In this document: positions 56,394 through 64,000 of the stretch, one piece after another
Layout of the letters: the number at the start of each line of letters is the position of its first letter
Position numbering within the stretch: position 1 is the first letter of the stretch
DNA from: Thermoanaerobaculia bacterium
GTDB lineage: Bacteria > Acidobacteriota > Thermoanaerobaculia > Multivoradales > J023
DNA: 64,000 bases
Reading direction: 5' to 3'
Assembly (NCBI GenBank): GCA_028066595.1
Contig: JALCBJ010000002.1
Span: 1 to 64,000 of the forward strand
Position numbers and translations under genes: made by a program
Notes under the pieces: generated by a model
Told to the model about the DNA's origin: nothing
Databases searched by the model: none
The model's input: the letters and a program-made list of their open reading frames with translations, nothing else

Positions 56394-58141
56394 ACCTCGG
56401 CCACGGGTCCGCTCGTCTGCTGCAGGTCTTCGTGGGATTGGGTGTGGCGTGGCTGGTCGGGTGTAGCGAGGTTCCGGAAGAGGAGGCTCTATCCCGTGGC
56501 CGCCCCCGTGGCGCGGTTCTGGTCTCCATCGACACTCTGCGAGCCGATCATCTCGGTATCTACGGCTACTCCCGCGATACCAGTCCACATTTGGACGCGT
56601 TGGCACGAGAAAGCGTCGTTTTCGACATCGCCATAGCCCAGGCCCCGTCCACTCTGACGTCCCACCTGGCGATGTTCACGTCGCTCTTTCCGTCGCAGTT
56701 CTTTCCCACGGCCCGGGGTCCCGTTCCGCCGACAGGGCATGGCCTGTCCAACGAGATTCCGACGTTTCCTGAGATCTTCCAGGAGGCTGGTTTCCGAACC
56801 GCGGGACATACAGAAGGTGGATACGCATCCGGCATGTACGGCTTCCGGCGTGGCTTCGAGGTGTGGACGGATCCGCATTCGACCAGCTCGACCGATATAG
56901 AACGTACCGTGGGCCGAGGTTTGGACTTTCTACGCCTCATGGCCGACAGGCCGGATGAGCGCTTTCTGCTCTTTCTCCACACGTACTCGGTCCACGATCC
57001 CTACGAGCCTCCTCCTCCTTTCCGCGGCATGTTCACGTCCGGTGAGCCTCCGACTTCCGATCCGGCGTCCGCAGCTACGCTACTCGACGTCAATGCCGAC
57101 CGTCGCGGCAGTAGTGACGCCGAGGCCAAGTATTTCGCGGCTCGGTACGACGAGGGTATTCGGTATGCCGACGAAGTGCTCGGAAGACTCTGGTCGGAGC
57201 TGAAGGATCTGGGTCTCGACGAGGAGATCGTGCTCGTCGTGACAGCGGACCACGGCGAAGAGTTCTTGGAGCACGGTCGGTACCTGCATACTCAGCTCTT
57301 TCCCGAGCATTTGCGAGTGCCCTTGTTGGTGCGCATACCCGACGCAACTCCCGGTCGAGTCGCGACCGCCGTGCGCTCGATCGACATCGCTCCGACCCTT
57401 CTGGACGTGATGGGCCTACCGCCCCTCCCAGGGGCCTCGGGTCGGAGCTTGAGGCCGTGGCTAGCCTCGGATGGCTCGCACTCCGAGAGCGCGGTCGCAG
57501 TTTCCGCCGAGGCACCGAGACCGGTCTGTGCCGAAACTTGGGATTCCGGCTCGCGGATGAAGATGCTCCTGGCCGACACGGGCGAGGACCTCATCTGGTC
57601 TCTCCAAGAGCTGCCGTCGATCGATCCCGGAGGAGCCTGGATCTCCCGCTCGGCGGAGTTCGACTTGCCGTTCGGTGCCGCGGGCGGGCGCGGGGCGCTT
57701 CGTCTCCTGGCCTTCCACCAACCCAGGACGATTCGTTTGTATGGATCGGATGGTGTACTGTTGAAACGTGAAATTCCCACCCGATGGGTGGAGCTCGATC
57801 TGCCGGAGCACGCAGAGGGCAGCAGGTTGCGAATCGAGGTGGACGACTGTGTCTCACCGAGTCGTCTCGGCGAGAGCGGCGATCCTCGCTGTCTTGGAGT
57901 GCAGATGGCACGGCCGGTGCTTCAGCGCAATGCTCATTTCGCCGGATTTCCGCGGCAACCGTTGACCAAAACCCGACCAGATGCGCTCATCGGCCGGAGA
58001 CTCGAGCAAGCGTTCGAAGACTGCTCGCCACCCCTCCTCGCCGAGGCGAAAAGAGTCCAGACCGAAACGGCGGACCGACAGGCGCTCTGTGCACTCGGAT
58101 ACCTCTCAGAGCAGGAGTGTCCCGGCAGCTCGGAACCCTGA
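56390..58141 (+). CDS. Sulfatase-like hydrolase lipoprotein 2
   Basis: 583 residues from a GTG in a four-base overlap with the previous gene. Lipobox WLVGC near residue 24. Same architecture and sequence blocks as its neighbour (VLVSIDTLRADHLGIYGYSRDTSPHLD, RFLLFLHTYSVHDPYEPPPPF, VVTADHGEEFLEHG), so a tandem duplication. Nucleophile region APSTLTSHLAMFTSLFPSQ again has Thr-x-x-x-His instead of CxPxR. C-terminal domain ends CALGYL, matching the ALGYL end of gene 1. Substrate unknown; outer-leaflet or periplasmic location. Confidence 0.85.
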   Translation: MNLGHGSARLLQVFVGLGVAWLVGCSEVPEEEALSRGRPRGAVLVSIDTLRADHLGIYGYSRDTSPHLDALARESVVFDIAIAQAPSTLTSHLAMFTSLFPSQFFPTARGPVPPTGHGLSNEIPTFPEIFQEAGFRTAGHTEGGYASGMYGFRRGFEVWTDPHSTSSTDIERTVGRGLDFLRLMADRPDERFLLFLHTYSVHDPYEPPPPFRGMFTSGEPPTSDPASAATLLDVNADRRGSSDAEAKYFAARYDEGIRYADEVLGRLWSELKDLGLDEEIVLVVTADHGEEFLEHGRYLHTQLFPEHLRVPLLVRIPDATPGRVATAVRSIDIAPTLLDVMGLPPLPGASGRSLRPWLASDGSHSESAVAVSAEAPRPVCAETWDSGSRMKMLLADTGEDLIWSLQELPSIDPGGAWISRSAEFDLPFGAAGGRGALRLLAFHQPRTIRLYGSDGVLLKREIPTRWVELDLPEHAEGSRLRIEVDDCVSPSRLGESGDPRCLGVQMARPVLQRNAHFAGFPRQPLTKTRPDALIGRRLEQAFEDCSPPLLAEAKRVQTETADRQALCALGYLSEQECPGSSEP

Positions 58142-58167
58142 ACGCACCGGCTCGTCGTGCCGGTCGG

Positions 58168-58216
58168 GACACTGTGTCGGGATACACCGTGTCGGTCTGG
58201 ATACACCGTGTCGATC
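58168..58216. repeat. Short repeat array between genes
   Basis: Two exact copies of GGATACACCGTGTCG (58182-58196 and 58201-58215, 19 bases apart) preceded by a degenerate copy GGGACACTGTGTCGG (58168-58182). The first contains the palindrome GACAC-T-GTGTC. A related TACACCGTG occurs at 37941-37949, also just after a gene end. Too few copies to assign; could be a REP-like or regulatory element. Confidence 0.45.
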
Positions 58217-58255
58217 GAGACGATGCCTCTGCAAGAGAGGCCGGGCGCAGACTCG

Positions 58256-59317
58256 TCAGGAAGGAAAAAGCCCCATCTGTCGCCCAGGAGCGCGGAAGGC
58301 GTCCGTTCTCAAGGGCGGCAGGTCCCGGTCGAGTCCATGGCGACGTACTGCCAGTTGAAAAGCCCGGCGCATATGCTGAGCGAATGCTCCGTGGCCGCGC
58401 ATGCGGGTACCGAAACGGCTGTCGGAGAGCTTGCCCTCGCGGAGCGACAGCAATCGGGAGATGACCTTGCCTTTTCGATCGGGAAAATGGCGCTCCAACC
58501 AGCTGAGGAAGATCCCTTCCACGGGCCCGGGCAAGCGCATCACCAGATAGGCGGCGCCGTCGGCGCCCGCCCGAGCCGCCGCCTCCACGATGGATGGGAT
58601 TTCGTGATCCGTGAGACCCGGCACTACGGGCGCCACCATCACTCCCACCGGGATCCCGGCGTCGGCGAGCTTGGATACCGCGTCGAGCCGTCGGCGTGGA
58701 TGCGAGGCCCTGGGCTCCATTTTGGCTGACAGGCCACCATCGAGCGTGGTCACCGACACATTGACGCGCACTGCTTCGTATTTTGCCAACTCCGCGAGGA
58801 GGTCGATGTCGCGCGTCACCAGAGCGTTTTTCGTGATCAGCCCCACTGGATGGCGCATCTCCGCCAAGACTTCCAGGCAGCGACGTGTCACTCTTAGTTT
58901 CTTCTCAACCGGCTGATAGGGATCGGTGATGCCCGAGAGAGCGAGTGTTTGGGGAGCCCAGTTGGGCGATGTGAGCTCTCTTCGCAGGAGCTCCGGGGCG
59001 TCTTCCTTCACGAGGATACGGCTCTCGAAGTCGAGCCCTGCGGAGAAACCCAGATACTCATGGCTGGGCCTGGCGTAGCAGTAGGCGCACCCGTGCTCGC
59101 AGCCCCGATAGGGGTTCAACGACACGTCGAACGGTACGTCGGGGCTCTGGTTGCGGCTGATCAGCGAGCGTGACGCATCGCGGAGATACTGCGTCGCTAC
59201 GCGATCAGGGCCCGGAACCTCACTCTCGATCTCCAGACGATCGAAGCGGTTCTGAGGATTGTGCGCCGCAGCCCTTCCTTTCGGAGCCGGGGCTCGACCT
59301 GTGGCCGCCGGAGTCAT
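58256..59317 (-). CDS. PA0069-family radical SAM protein
   Basis: 353 residues. Radical SAM cluster motif GCEHGCAYCYARPSHEYLG (CxxxCxxC about residues 73-80) with the PA0069/SplB-like surroundings: NPYRGCEHGC, GLDFESRILVKEDA, LALSGITDPYQPVEKKL, VGLITKNALVTRD and MVAPVVPGLTDHEI. Reaction of the family is unknown; SPL-like DNA repair has been suggested from distant similarity to spore photoproduct lyase. C-terminal extension GRQMGLFPS. Independent of the neighbours by orientation. Confidence 0.92.
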   Translation of the reverse strand: MTPAATGRAPAPKGRAAAHNPQNRFDRLEIESEVPGPDRVATQYLRDASRSLISRNQSPDVPFDVSLNPYRGCEHGCAYCYARPSHEYLGFSAGLDFESRILVKEDAPELLRRELTSPNWAPQTLALSGITDPYQPVEKKLRVTRRCLEVLAEMRHPVGLITKNALVTRDIDLLAELAKYEAVRVNVSVTTLDGGLSAKMEPRASHPRRRLDAVSKLADAGIPVGVMVAPVVPGLTDHEIPSIVEAAARAGADGAAYLVMRLPGPVEGIFLSWLERHFPDRKGKVISRLLSLREGKLSDSRFGTRMRGHGAFAQHMRRAFQLAVRRHGLDRDLPPLRTDAFRAPGRQMGLFPS

Positions 59318-59390
59318 CTTGGGATGATATGCGGTAATAAGGCGTAAATCAAGACTGCCGAAGACCGGAGTGGTGCGTTACGCTGGGGCC

Positions 59391-61433
59391 ATGCATGCCG
59401 TCGTCCGCCGCTGGCTCGTTCGCCTCGCTATCGCCGCCGCTGTTTTTCTCGTCGGCGTCGGTGTTGCATTGCTGGACGTCGCCGACGTTGCACTGAACGG
59501 TTTCTTTCCCGTGGGCGCGCTCTGCATCGTGGGCGCATTCGGCTACCTTTTCTTCTTCGGTGTCCGCTTCGTGCTTCAGCGCCTTCTATGGCGTGTCGGG
59601 CGTCGCTTGCTCGTGTCGTACCTGCTCCTCGGTTTGGTACCCCTGCCGCTGCTTTTCCTGCTCGTCTTCGGCTCGCTTTGGATCGGAGCTGGACACGTGG
59701 CGGCACTGCGTGCGGATCGCGAGCTGGACCGGCTGGTTCTGGAGCTTCGCAACCTCGTGCTCGAGGCCGACGCGGAGCTGGCGCAGGGCCGCGGCGAAGA
59801 ACAGGCGGTGCTCGACGGAATAGCGACCTTGATGCCGGGCATGGAGCTGGTGCATCGCAATCCCCGAGGCGAGGCCTGGACGACGGGTTCCTCGGATCCC
59901 GATGTACTGCTGCCTCCCGGGCGGGTGCAGCTGGATCTCGTGGCTGTCGGCGTCGTCGCGGAACGTGCAGATCTGATGGTGGTGGAGCGCAGCACCCGCG
60001 GGGTAACGCTGGCTCGCATACCCTTCGAGCCGGTGCTCCAGAAACTCCTGGAATCGAGAACGCGCCTCAGCTTGGCGTTTCCGGGCGCCGATGATCCGTA
60101 CCAGGAGATCGACGGCGTGACGGTGGAGGACAACAACGTCAGGATCGGCGGCAGCCAGGACGACAATGGAGTCAGCTTGCCGGCGCCGGTCGATCCGGGT
60201 GTCGGCGGACCGTTCGCTTGGCCTGTGGTCTTCCTGGTGCGTAGCGTCCAATATCCCTACATAGACTGGCTGGCAGAAGATTGGCACGGCGCTCTGGAGC
60301 CCGACGACGACCAGGAGTTCGTCTATCTTCTGCGCACCTCCGTCGCGCGGGAGGCAGTGGAGCTCGCCGGCGAAGAGGGCGTGAGAGTCAATCGGGAGCT
60401 CAGCCTCTTGTCCTTGGGACTCCTGACCGCGCTTGCCATCTCCACCTCCGTTCTGTGGTTTGCGGCAGCCCTTTTGGCGGCCTTCTTGGTGTGGCGCATC
60501 GCTCGCGCGACTGCACGGCTCGCGATGGCGTTCGGCAAGCTGGAGGATGGTGAGTTCGACCATCGGGCACAGCTCAAAGGGCACGATCAGCTGTCTGAGC
60601 TGATTCGCGGATACAACCGCATGGCCGAACATCTCGAGAGTGCGGTGGACGAGCGGGCGGCTCGCGAAGCGGTGGACCGGGAGCTGGCCACAGCGAGGGA
60701 TCTCCAGAAGAGTCTGCTGCCGGATGCGGACTTTGCCTTCGCCGGTCTGGGTATCGCGTCCTACTTCGAACCTGCCCAGGCCATCGGCGGTGACTTCTAT
60801 CACTTCGAGGGCGGCGAGTCTCACCTCGACGTGGTGGTCGCCGATGTCTCGGGACATGGGCTGGGAACCGGCATCGTAATGGCCGCGGCCAAGACTCTGC
60901 TCTCGGCTCTGGCAGCCGAGCAGCCCGAAACCGTGGAGCTCTTGGAGCGAATGGACCGCCAGCTACGCGACAACACGGAGCCGCGTACTTTCGTCACCCT
61001 CGTTCATTGTCGTTTCGACCTCGAGCGAGGCGTGGTGGAGATCACCAACGCGGGTCATGTTCCGCCCTATCGGGTATGTAGCGACGGTCGAGTGCTCGCT
61101 CCACCCGCTGGAGCGCGACCCCTCGGTATCGGTTTGCCTGCAGAGTTCCATACTCAGACGGTGGATCTGGAGGAAGGCGATCTCTGGGTCCTGCTGTCCG
61201 ACGGCATCGTCGAAGCGGTGTCGAAGTCGGGCGAGGTGCTCGGTTTCGAGCGTTGGGAGGCCATGCTCGCCGCGACGGCGGGTCTCGGAGCCGAAGAGGC
61301 GAGGAACCTGCTGCTGGAAGGCCTCGGTGCCTTCGTCGGCGATCGAGACCAAGAGGACGACCTGACGCTGTTGGTGGTCCGGTCCGGCGGTACCTACCCG
61401 TCGGAGGGTAAGGGCAGCGAACGGACGTCGTAG
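59391..61433 (+). CDS. Membrane HAMP/SpoIIE-type PP2C phosphatase
   Basis: 680 residues from ATG 59391 (GTG 59370 also possible). Three N-terminal helices (about 5-90), an extracytoplasmic sensor domain (about 95-330), a further helix (340-365), HAMP-like linker with FGKLEDGEFDHRAQLKGHDQLSELIRGYNRMAEHL and a PP2C SpoIIE domain (460-665) with GGDFYHF, VADVSGHGLGTG, LLSDGIVEA and QEDDLTLLVV. A membrane signal-responsive Ser/Thr phosphatase of RsbU/SpoIIE type. Its 3' end overlaps the convergent pseudouridine synthase by 40 bases. Second phosphatase of this kind in 8 kb, but with different sensor architecture. Confidence 0.9.
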   Translation: MHAVVRRWLVRLAIAAAVFLVGVGVALLDVADVALNGFFPVGALCIVGAFGYLFFFGVRFVLQRLLWRVGRRLLVSYLLLGLVPLPLLFLLVFGSLWIGAGHVAALRADRELDRLVLELRNLVLEADAELAQGRGEEQAVLDGIATLMPGMELVHRNPRGEAWTTGSSDPDVLLPPGRVQLDLVAVGVVAERADLMVVERSTRGVTLARIPFEPVLQKLLESRTRLSLAFPGADDPYQEIDGVTVEDNNVRIGGSQDDNGVSLPAPVDPGVGGPFAWPVVFLVRSVQYPYIDWLAEDWHGALEPDDDQEFVYLLRTSVAREAVELAGEEGVRVNRELSLLSLGLLTALAISTSVLWFAAALLAAFLVWRIARATARLAMAFGKLEDGEFDHRAQLKGHDQLSELIRGYNRMAEHLESAVDERAAREAVDRELATARDLQKSLLPDADFAFAGLGIASYFEPAQAIGGDFYHFEGGESHLDVVVADVSGHGLGTGIVMAAAKTLLSALAAEQPETVELLERMDRQLRDNTEPRTFVTLVHCRFDLERGVVEITNAGHVPPYRVCSDGRVLAPPAGARPLGIGLPAEFHTQTVDLEEGDLWVLLSDGIVEAVSKSGEVLGFERWEAMLAATAGLGAEEARNLLLEGLGAFVGDRDQEDDLTLLVVRSGGTYPSEGKGSERTS

Positions 61434-62317
61434 CTGCTGATGAAATGCCGTGCCACGCCGGTGACCGGATCGTCGAATCGAAGCTCCGTGGCCACCAGAT
61501 GGAGTGGTGCCTCGAAGTCGTCAGTAGCTTCCGGAAGTAGCTCGGGATAGAAGCGGTCACCGAGGATGCCGAGGCCCGACGAGGCCATGTGAACGCGGAG
61601 CTGGTGCTTCTTGCCGGTCTGAGGGCGCAGCCGGAACCGGCCGTGGTCGACGTGGCCTACCGTTCGGACTTCGAGCCTCTCGATTTCGGTCCGACTGTTC
61701 GGTTCCGCCGCATTCGGATCCTCTCGCATGCGGAAGAAGGGACTGCCTGGGATGATGCGGCTCTCCACCGTCCATCGTTCGGCGTGTCGATCGGCACCGA
61801 TTTCGGCGATCGCTTCGTAGATCTTCACCACGCAGCCCTGGGCGAATCGTCGGGCGTAGGCACCTCGGTCCTCTCGCCTCTTGCTGAAGATCACCAGACC
61901 GCTGGTGGCGCGGTCGAGCCGGTGGACCGGAGCCAGGTCGGGTTCATCGCGGCGAGTGGTCAGCCGGCCCAGCAGACATTCCCGCACGAAAGAGCCGCTC
62001 GGCGTCACAGGCAAGAACGGCGGCTTGTCCGCTACCAGCAGATGCTCGTCTTCGAAGACGATTCGCTCGACAAACGGTACCCGCGGTTCTTCTGCTGTCT
62101 CTCGGTAGTACCGCACCTGAAGGTGGGCCTCGTAGGGTGATGCGACATCCAGTGGCGATCCATCCCGCCGTGTCACGAGACCACGCTCCATCCTCGATCG
62201 CCAGGTCGCTTCCGCGATCTGTGGAAAGCGCTCCACCAGCCACGCGAGGACCGTCGGAGGAGGATTCTCCTGCGGAGGCAGATGGGTCGTGGACGGTCGA
62301 CCAGCGCGGCTCGTCAT
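61394..62317 (-). CDS. RluA-family pseudouridine synthase
   Basis: 307 residues from ATG 62317. Core with the catalytic HRLDRATSGLVIF motif (Asp in RLD), the preceding EDEHLLVADKPPFLPVTP, and the late TGKKHQLRVHMASSGLGILGDRFY. No S4 RNA-binding domain is evident; the N-terminal 60 residues are basic. Isomerises uridine in rRNA or tRNA; the exact site is not predictable here. Divergent from bioA (18 bases between starts). Confidence 0.9.
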   Translation of the reverse strand: MTSRAGRPSTTHLPPQENPPPTVLAWLVERFPQIAEATWRSRMERGLVTRRDGSPLDVASPYEAHLQVRYYRETAEEPRVPFVERIVFEDEHLLVADKPPFLPVTPSGSFVRECLLGRLTTRRDEPDLAPVHRLDRATSGLVIFSKRREDRGAYARRFAQGCVVKIYEAIAEIGADRHAERWTVESRIIPGSPFFRMREDPNAAEPNSRTEIERLEVRTVGHVDHGRFRLRPQTGKKHQLRVHMASSGLGILGDRFYPELLPEATDDFEAPLHLVATELRFDDPVTGVARHFISSYDVRSLPLPSDG

Positions 62318-62335
62318 GACGATAGGGTACGCCCG

Positions 62336-63676
62336 ATGACCGATCCACGCACTTCGTCTTCCCCGGGAAGAGCTCCCGACTGGCTGGAGCTCGACCTGCG
62401 CCATCTGTGGCATCCCTACACACAAATGAAGACCGCCCCGCCACCGATACCCATCTTTCGGGGTAAGGGAGTGTGGCTGGAGACGGCCGACGGCCGACGA
62501 ATACTCGACGGTATCTCGTCGTGGTGGGTGAACTGTCACGGGCACAGTCACCCGCGGCTGAACGAAGCTCTGGCACGCCAGGCTTCCGAGTTGGAACACG
62601 TGATCTTCGCAGGCTTCACGCACGAACCCGGTGCGCGCCTGGCGGCCGAGCTGGTGGCGCGAGCACCGGGTGATCTCACGCGGGTCTTCTATTCCGACGA
62701 TGGGTCCACGGCCGTCGAAGCGGCGATGAAGATGGCCTATCAGGCGTGGCGACATCGAGGCGAACCGCAGCGCACACTCTTCATTGCTCTCGACGACGCC
62801 TACCATGGCGACACGTTCGGCGCCATGGCGGCGGGTGGCGTGGCGGCATTCCACGGCGCATTCTCCGACCTGTTCTGCGAAGTACGTCGTGTGGCCACTC
62901 CGACGTCGAGTCATCGCGCGGATTGCGGCGAGGATCTGCAGACCTTGCTCGATCGGGAGGGCGAGCGCGTCGCGGCGGTTCTCGTGGAGCCCCTGGTCCA
63001 GGGCGCCGCCGGGATGCTCATGCACCCGCCGGACTTCCTCCACGAGGTACGCCGTCTCACCCGCCAGCATGGCGTGCCGTTGATCGCCGACGAGATCTTT
63101 ACCGGCTTTGGCCGTACCGGACGCTTCTTCGCTTGCGAGTACCCGCCGGACGGTCTCGACTTCGGTGTGGTCGAACCCGACCTGCTGTGCGTATCGAAGG
63201 CCCTCACCGGCGGCTATCTACCTCTGGCCGCAACGTTGGCAACAGACGAGCTCTTCGATACATTTCTTTCGGACGACCGATCCAGAACCTTCTTCCACGG
63301 TCATTCCTACACCGGCAATGCGTTGGCCTGCGCCGTCGGTCTGGAAAGTCTGAAGCTGTTCGACGAGGAACAGCGCATGACCCGCGTTGGGGAGCTGGCT
63401 GCCCTGTTCGGCGAGCGACTCGAGCATCTGGCCGGCCATCCTCGCGTGAAGACGACCCGGGGAATGGGAGCCATCGCCGCGCTGGAAGTGGAGCCGGAAG
63501 GAGCCGGCGGATACCTCGACGACTTGGGGCCCAGATTGTATGGCGCTTTCCTGGACCGGGGCGTGCTGTTGCGACCGCTGGGCAACGTCGTCTATTTCCT
63601 GCCGCCGTACGTGGTAACGGACGACGAGGCTCATCGCGTCTTTGATGCCATCGAAGAGGTCCTCGGCGAACTCTAG
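62336..63676 (+). CDS. bioA: Adenosylmethionine-8-amino-7-oxononanoate aminotransferase
   Basis: 446 residues from ATG 62336. Class III PLP aminotransferase; LRHLWHPYTQMKTAPP is the BioA signature (the Tyr/Trp residues that contact KAPA and SAM), SSWWVNCHGHSHPRLNEAL follows, then DEIFTGFGRTGRFFAC and the PLP-lysine SKALTGGYLPLAAT. It makes 7,8-diaminopelargonic acid in biotin synthesis. No bioB, bioD or bioF gene lies in the window. Confidence 0.95.
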   Translation: MTDPRTSSSPGRAPDWLELDLRHLWHPYTQMKTAPPPIPIFRGKGVWLETADGRRILDGISSWWVNCHGHSHPRLNEALARQASELEHVIFAGFTHEPGARLAAELVARAPGDLTRVFYSDDGSTAVEAAMKMAYQAWRHRGEPQRTLFIALDDAYHGDTFGAMAAGGVAAFHGAFSDLFCEVRRVATPTSSHRADCGEDLQTLLDREGERVAAVLVEPLVQGAAGMLMHPPDFLHEVRRLTRQHGVPLIADEIFTGFGRTGRFFACEYPPDGLDFGVVEPDLLCVSKALTGGYLPLAATLATDELFDTFLSDDRSRTFFHGHSYTGNALACAVGLESLKLFDEEQRMTRVGELAALFGERLEHLAGHPRVKTTRGMGAIAALEVEPEGAGGYLDDLGPRLYGAFLDRGVLLRPLGNVVYFLPPYVVTDDEAHRVFDAIEEVLGEL

Positions 63677-63844
63677 AGTGCACCGATTGACTAGAGCCGT
63701 CCTGTTTGTTTCGTGGAGTTTCTTGGTCCTGACAAGGCGCACCGACGAGGAATAGCAGAGCTATTTCGAAGAGAAGCAACGCCGTCCAGGGTCGGGAAGG
63801 CCCGAAACGAGCGGAAGGGAATGGTCAAGCGGTGGACTATCTCG
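63677..63844. other. Convergent intergenic region, no gene seen
   Basis: 168 bases between bioA and the truncated gene at the right edge. No strong hairpin, repeat or coding potential seen. Confidence 0.5.
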
Positions 63845-64000
63845 CTACGAGTCGTCGTCGGATTCCGGTCTCACGAGGCTCGAGGCCATCACTTCGAGGT
63901 CTGCGTCGCGCAGCCGCTGGGACAGCTCATCGAGCAGGTCCCGGACGTCGGATTCCTCGTGCTCCGGCTCCCGTCGCAAAGCGCCGACGGGGCGCAGGAC
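63845..64000 (-). CDS. C-terminus of an unknown protein, cut by the window edge
   Basis: The last 51 codons on the minus strand up to the stop at 63845-63847 form an open, strongly acidic sequence with EPEHEESDVRDLLDELSQRLRDAD and a final ESDDDS. Codon use matches the neighbours and a leucine/charge pattern suggests a coiled coil. The rest lies beyond position 64000, so no family can be named. Confidence 0.5.
   Translation of the reverse strand, partial: VLRPVGALRREPEHEESDVRDLLDELSQRLRDADLEVMASSLVRPESDDDS

Noticed and set aside
54660..58141. Formylglycine sulfatases activated by the adjacent FGE gene
   Set aside because: Neither hydrolase has C/S-x-P-x-R and the FGE-fold protein lacks the catalytic Cys pair.

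Overview
The window is GC-rich and carries neither rRNA, tRNA nor CRISPR features that I can see. Lineage markers point to Acidobacteriota, possibly Thermoanaerobaculia (inference): an ADOP-type FtsX/MacB permease, two VWFA-related secreted proteins of the acidobacterial type, a Ser/Thr kinase with SpoIIE phosphatases, TPR lipoprotein-like proteins and sulfatase-like lipoproteins. Gram-negative envelope is shown by a TonB-dependent receptor and lipoprotein signals.

Region 1 (about 0.6-25 kb) is the most interesting. A plus-strand operon (5618-14915) encodes a previously unannotatable 50-residue, cysteine-free, histidine-rich peptide, followed after two hairpins by a complete azol(in)e-type RiPP modification set: RRE/E1-like leader-binding protein, CocE/S15 hydrolase, methyltransferase, two paralogous YcaO proteins, a DegT-fold protein that has lost its PLP lysine, and a twin-domain SagB-type oxidase. 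Divergent from it is an import operon (substrate-binding lipoprotein, FecCD permease, ATPase, then a PQQ-like beta-propeller). Convergent to it is a tight operon (24145 to 14828) of TonB receptor, ADOP permease, CRP-type regulator with a receiver-like N-terminus, and a heterodimeric ABC exporter. Upstream of this is a secreted His/Cys-rich small protein. Modification, export, outer-membrane uptake, periplasmic capture and inner-membrane import are therefore together. I propose a ribosomally made, azole/imidazole metal chelator (a RiPP metallophore) with its own uptake system; this is inference from gene content.

Region 2 (25-29 kb) holds an FtsX-family permease with its LolD-like ATPase (YbbA/YbbP type) and a histidine phosphatase. 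Region 3 (29-32.4 kb) is the glyoxylate shunt, aceB-aceA, with a recognisable promoter and terminator. Region 4 (32.7-41.1 kb) is a three-gene secreted VWA-TPR-VWA operon convergent with a very large TPR/gluzincin peptidase. Region 5 (41.2-47.5 kb) contains purS-purQ-purL, two metallo-beta-lactamase-fold enzymes and a GAF/HD-GYP protein. Region 6 (47.6-61.4 kb) is rich in signalling: Ser/Thr kinase, TPR membrane protein, two different SpoIIE phosphatases, an FGE-fold protein, two tandem sulfatase-like lipoproteins and a PA0069-type radical SAM protein. The right end has an RluA-type pseudouridine synthase, bioA and the C-terminus of an unknown protein.
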